Below are positions 61,303-64,000 of a DNA stretch of 64,000 bases, piece by piece. The stretch's first letter is position 1, and each line of letters opens with the position of its first letter. The notes beneath the pieces were generated by a model that worked only from the letters and a program-made list of their open reading frames with translations, made no database searches and was not told the DNA's origin. The DNA is from Edaphobacter modestus (lineage in GTDB: Bacteria; Acidobacteriota; Terriglobia; Terriglobales; Acidobacteriaceae): positions 248,001-312,000 of the forward strand of contig NZ_SHKW01000002.1 of NCBI RefSeq assembly GCF_004217555.1, read 5' to 3'. The translations under genes were made by a program, and so were the position numbers.

Positions 61303-62649
61303 CTACTTGCTCAGTGACACCGTTATGTACGGTCCGAACATGCCGATTGTTGTGTCGCTTTCTTCTAAGTTAGTGGTTATGGCTACCTCAAAAGTATGTC
61401 CGCCCGGAGGAACACGTACTACGACGTGACCATTACCGCTCTGAATCTCTTTCAATCGTTTTGTGGCGATGATGTTCTCCCGTTTAAGGGCGGTCGAGTA
61501 GATATCACGTGGACCGGCATAAAGGTCTTGGCTCAACATGTTGTCCAGCGAAGGAATTGTCGGGTGAGCTGAGTCCCACGCACTCACGATGAATGCTCTG
61601 GGGTGCAGAGATCTGACCCACTTCGGTCCACATGCATTCACATAGCCATGATGGTTTGCGATGGCTACATCCACAGGGCCTGCCGCCCTCGCTACCGCCG
61701 CCTCAATATCTCCCCACGGTAGCCGTGCAAAGGAGGTATCGTGATCCATGTCGCCGGCTGAGAAATATCGGAATCCTCCGAAAGTAAGCCTCAATGCAAC
61801 CGAGCACTTATTTTCGGTCGGATAGTCGCTTACTGCCAGAGTCTTCAGTGGAGGGAACGTCTCGATCGCGTCGTCTTCTCTTCCAGTCCAGACCTTTCCG
61901 TTAGCGGCCAAGTTCTGCACTGTAAATGTCGGGTAGGCCTCCGGACTCGAGTGGCGAAGTTTTATCTGTCTCGAGGAGCCGGGCACAAAACGTTCTACTG
62001 TTCCGCCGTTATGGACGAAAGAGGAGATGAACTTCCGAAAGTTGAGTTGATGAGGATCGTTCAGCTCGACGGGATAGTTGTAATCGGGATAAGCCCGGTC
62101 GAGAATGGTCTTGATGGGGACCTGTTCATGAACATCCATGACTCCAGTCAGTTCATAGGGTCCTAGACGGGACGTGACCTTCTTGGGCGACAGCAGATCA
62201 ATCCCACCCATGTGATCGGGGTGGAGGTGGGTCAAAACGAAGTAGTCGATCTCGGGCTGTCGGCCAGCTGGCATGTGACGGGAGATGTAGCGAGCAATCC
62301 ATTCTCCTGGCCTGCGGGAGGCGTTTGGAAGAGGTGAGATTCGATACTTTTCATCGCTATTCCAATCGGGCGCGGTCTGCAGTGCACCAGCGTCGATCAA
62401 GATCGTCGTCCCATCGGGGCAGACAGCAAACGCGACGTTACCCCGGCCGGTCGAGATGTGATGAATGTCCAAAGCGCCAGGCGTCCAAGGATGGAGCTTT
62501 GCACCTGCGACTGTAGAGACCTGCGATGGGGTCGCTACATTCTCGGCGGTACTGCCGGAGGGTAGCAGGGAAACAATACCGGATACAGCGAAGGTCTGCA
62601 GGGCTGCGCGGCGCGTGATCGTTGGTAGTTTGTCTGGCACAGTGGTCAT
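61303..62649 (-). CDS. Tat-exported metallo-beta-lactamase-fold hydrolase
   Basis: The 448-residue protein has a twin-arginine signal (ITRRAALQTFAVSGIVSLLP). The fold markers are TTILIDAGALQTAP, FVLTHLHPDHMGGIDLLSPK (HxHxDH zinc site), FRYFSAGDMDHDT (bridging Asp) and VDVAIANHHGYVNACGP (third site His-His). It resembles ComEC/Rec2-type or secreted phosphodiesterase members. The C-terminus carries a beta-sandwich (HVVVRVPPGGHTFEVAI). It is upstream of, and reads the same way as, the sigma-receptor-phoD operon, 230 bases away. Periplasmic phosphodiester or lactone hydrolysis is likely; substrate unknown. Confidence 0.85.
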   Translation of the reverse strand: MTTVPDKLPTITRRAALQTFAVSGIVSLLPSGSTAENVATPSQVSTVAGAKLHPWTPGALDIHHISTGRGNVAFAVCPDGTTILIDAGALQTAPDWNSDEKYRISPLPNASRRPGEWIARYISRHMPAGRQPEIDYFVLTHLHPDHMGGIDLLSPKKVTSRLGPYELTGVMDVHEQVPIKTILDRAYPDYNYPVELNDPHQLNFRKFISSFVHNGGTVERFVPGSSRQIKLRHSSPEAYPTFTVQNLAANGKVWTGREDDAIETFPPLKTLAVSDYPTENKCSVALRLTFGGFRYFSAGDMDHDTSFARLPWGDIEAAVARAAGPVDVAIANHHGYVNACGPKWVRSLHPRAFIVSAWDSAHPTIPSLDNMLSQDLYAGPRDIYSTALKRENIIATKRLKEIQSGNGHVVVRVPPGGHTFEVAITTNLEESDTTIGMFGPYITVSLSK

Positions 62650-62698
62650 CTTTCCAGTGATATCTGTTTGTCAAAGCGTACAGAGTTTGCTAAGAGCA

Positions 62699-64000
62699 CT
62701 ATTTGAGATCGGCAACAAGAGTCTCAGTGCGGTGGCTCGTCAGATCGCGAACTATTACGATGACCGCTCTCGGTCCGAGTTCTTGAACGTGATGGATGAG
62801 ATATCGGTCATGGGCCAGGACGACCTCTTCTGGAGATACCTCCTGACCGTCGATCTGCATGGATACGAGTTCGCTTTGCTGTTCTTGCAGAACCGCTTTG
62901 TTGGGGCTATCACCCAACCCGAAGCGCAATCGCACGCGGATGCTTAGCCCCTCCTTCGGAGCGCCAACCTCGAATGGCATGTCCGGCCGAAGAGCCGTCA
63001 GGATGGCTAACGGCCGATTGGAGCGGCTCTCGCCCCACCATGACCAGTTCTGCTGCTTATCGGCTATGACCTGACGGACCTCAGGCAATGCACCACTCCA
63101 TTCGATCTGGTGGTTTGTGGATGCATCTCGCCGAACAGATAGGACCCATTTGTTGTCGATTGCCTTGACGAAGCTGTCCCAGGAGGGGTCTTCCGCAAGA
63201 TAAAGCGTTCGGAAGCCTTCCAGTTGATCTGCCCACCACCAGCTTTCGCCACCGTGGGAATCTTGAAGCCCGATCATGCCGATCCGCCCCTCCCACTCCA
63301 TCAGAAAGGGTTCGAAATCGAGAAAATCATCGAGCCCGAAATGAAAGCTGCTGATTGCGCCATAGTCGCCTGTACGGCAGGCCTCGTCCAGCAGAACGCG
63401 TGTCAATTCCTCATTCTCATTGAATTGCCAGACCATACGTCCCTTGCCTTCACGGATGGCCTTGATGCGGGTATTGCGAAACTCCGTCCAGGGCAATGCA
63501 ACATCCTTCTGAGGAGGATATGGCCCGAGCTGCGCCTCCCCTGGAGCGACCAGGTCGTCCAGATGGCTATATGTTCCGAAGCCGCGGATGCTTGTGTAGG
63601 TCCCGTATTCCTCATCGCCGCGGGCGAATTGAACACTGACGCGATGTAAGCTGGCGATCCTCTGTGCTTCGGCGATCCATTCGCGCGAAGCGTTCTTTGC
63701 GTTCCAAAGTTGGATATTCAACTTTTTGGCCAGCACGACGGCTTCGCTGGGACTTCCGTTGCCCGGGGCCTCAATCTGTGCGCTATAGACCTTGAGGGTG
63801 GAAGGTAACGATTGGCTCTTGCGAGCAGGCTGTCGACGACTCGTAAGGGATGGTGAAGTGCCAAGCATCCGTAACGCGTCAAGCGCGTAGTAGGTTGCCG
63901 TGAGATTTGGGTTGGCTTCCGGCGAGCTTCGGAAGCCGCCTTCGGTAGTGAACTGTTCGTTGATCCAGCGAACACAGCCGTCCGAGTCCATCGGCTTTGC
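62699..64000 (-). CDS. Secreted hypothetical protein with prenyltransferase-type repeat, 5' end outside window
   Basis: The frame remains open to the last base, so the N-terminus is missing. Just inside it, CVRWINEQFTTEGGFRSSPE and NPNLTATYYALDALRMLG form a prenyltransferase/squalene-cyclase-type alpha-alpha repeat ('GGF...p...p.l..TYyal.aL..lg'). A PHP/amidohydrolase-like segment follows (ASLHRVSVQFARGDEEYGTY, IGLQDSHGGESWWWADQLEG FR). The last third is beta-rich (LAILTALRPDMPFEVGAPKE GLSIRVRLRFG). It precedes the metallo-hydrolase gene on the same strand with a 49-base gap. Function unknown; the repeat call is from a single copy. Confidence 0.5.
   Translation of the reverse strand, partial: AKPMDSDGCVRWINEQFTTEGGFRSSPEANPNLTATYYALDALRMLGTSPSLTSRRQPARKSQSLPSTLKVYSAQIEAPGNGSPSEAVVLAKKLNIQLWNAKNASREWIAEAQRIASLHRVSVQFARGDEEYGTYTSIRGFGTYSHLDDLVAPGEAQLGPYPPQKDVALPWTEFRNTRIKAIREGKGRMVWQFNENEELTRVLLDEACRTGDYGAISSFHFGLDDFLDFEPFLMEWEGRIGMIGLQDSHGGESWWWADQLEGFRTLYLAEDPSWDSFVKAIDNKWVLSVRRDASTNHQIEWSGALPEVRQVIADKQQNWSWWGESRSNRPLAILTALRPDMPFEVGAPKEGLSIRVRLRFGLGDSPNKAVLQEQQSELVSMQIDGQEVSPEEVVLAHDRYLIHHVQELGPRAVIVIVRDLTSHRTETLVADLK

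Noticed and set aside
1..64000. tRNA or rRNA genes
   Set aside because: No CCA-flanked cloverleaf or conserved rRNA stretch was noticed on either strand by eye; a tRNAscan-SE/Infernal run would be decisive.

Overview
The window looks like part of a large accessory replicon, or a plasmid-derived chromosomal island, from an acidobacterium of the Granulicella/Terriglobus/Edaphobacter type. The pointers are a roughly 1000-residue Oar-like TonB receptor with a carboxypeptidase-regulatory-like N-terminus, many short secreted or zinc-ribbon proteins of the kind common in that phylum, and moderate-to-high GC. A replication and partition module sits in the middle: a ParA ATPase with a ribbon-helix-helix-like partner, centromere-like repeats, about fourteen 16-bp iterons and a 511-residue initiator. 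RepB-type primase and SSB genes lie elsewhere. The taxonomic call is inference from gene content; no marker gene is present.

Layout. 1-4.5 kb: a tightly overlapping five-gene operon (LolA-like protein, flippase-like membrane protein, CDP-alcohol phosphatidyltransferase, nucleotidyltransferase, EEP phosphohydrolase) that looks like a polar-headgroup lipid pathway. 4.6-7.0 kb: an IS1111 fragment and a group II intron. 7.5-12.4 kb: a solute-binding protein and hybrid-less sensor kinase, then an IS110-type remnant and a second kinase tail. 12.5-17 kb: small genes, a decayed isochorismatase, an outer-membrane porin and two secreted proteins. 17-20.4 kb: a recombinase fragment and plasmid housekeeping genes (primase, ssb). 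20.7-22.4 kb: a STAS protein and decayed tautomerase and uvrB ends. 22.6-25.1 kb: a TnsB/TnsC-like two-gene transposon with paired terminal repeats. 25.5-30.4 kb: an unrecognised island with a membrane-anchored MACPF-like protein and companions. 30.5-33.6 kb: ligD scars, a Tn3-derived miniature element and an IS3 element inside an aldo/keto reductase. 33.6-40.8 kb: tyrosine integrase, YhcG-type nuclease, parA module, iterons and rep. 41-49 kb: a gene graveyard where truncated genes abut each other (TPR, DUF4105/GGDEF, RHS, patatin, integrase, IS30, DUF3560). 49.4-53.4 kb: DAHP synthase, a coupled four-gene operon ending in a broken SRAP gene, and a methyltransferase. 53.6-61.1 kb: a minus-strand operon reading sigma factor-anti-sigma fusion, TonB receptor, PhoD phosphatase. 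61.3-64 kb: a Tat-exported metallo-beta-lactamase-fold protein and the end of a secreted protein.

The most interesting functional unit is the last operon. A single 942-residue polypeptide appears to carry ECF sigma regions 2 and 4, a zinc anti-sigma motif, one membrane span and a large outside domain, directly upstream of a TonB receptor and an alkaline phosphatase. It reads like a FecI/FecR system collapsed into one protein. Second is the MACPF-like island at 25.5-30.4 kb, and third the lipid operon, whose phosphatidyltransferase carries a degenerate nucleotidyltransferase-like N-terminal domain beside an intact stand-alone one. Many junctions show the same history: insertion, partial deletion and recombination, leaving at least three copies of the 3' end of a ligD gene.
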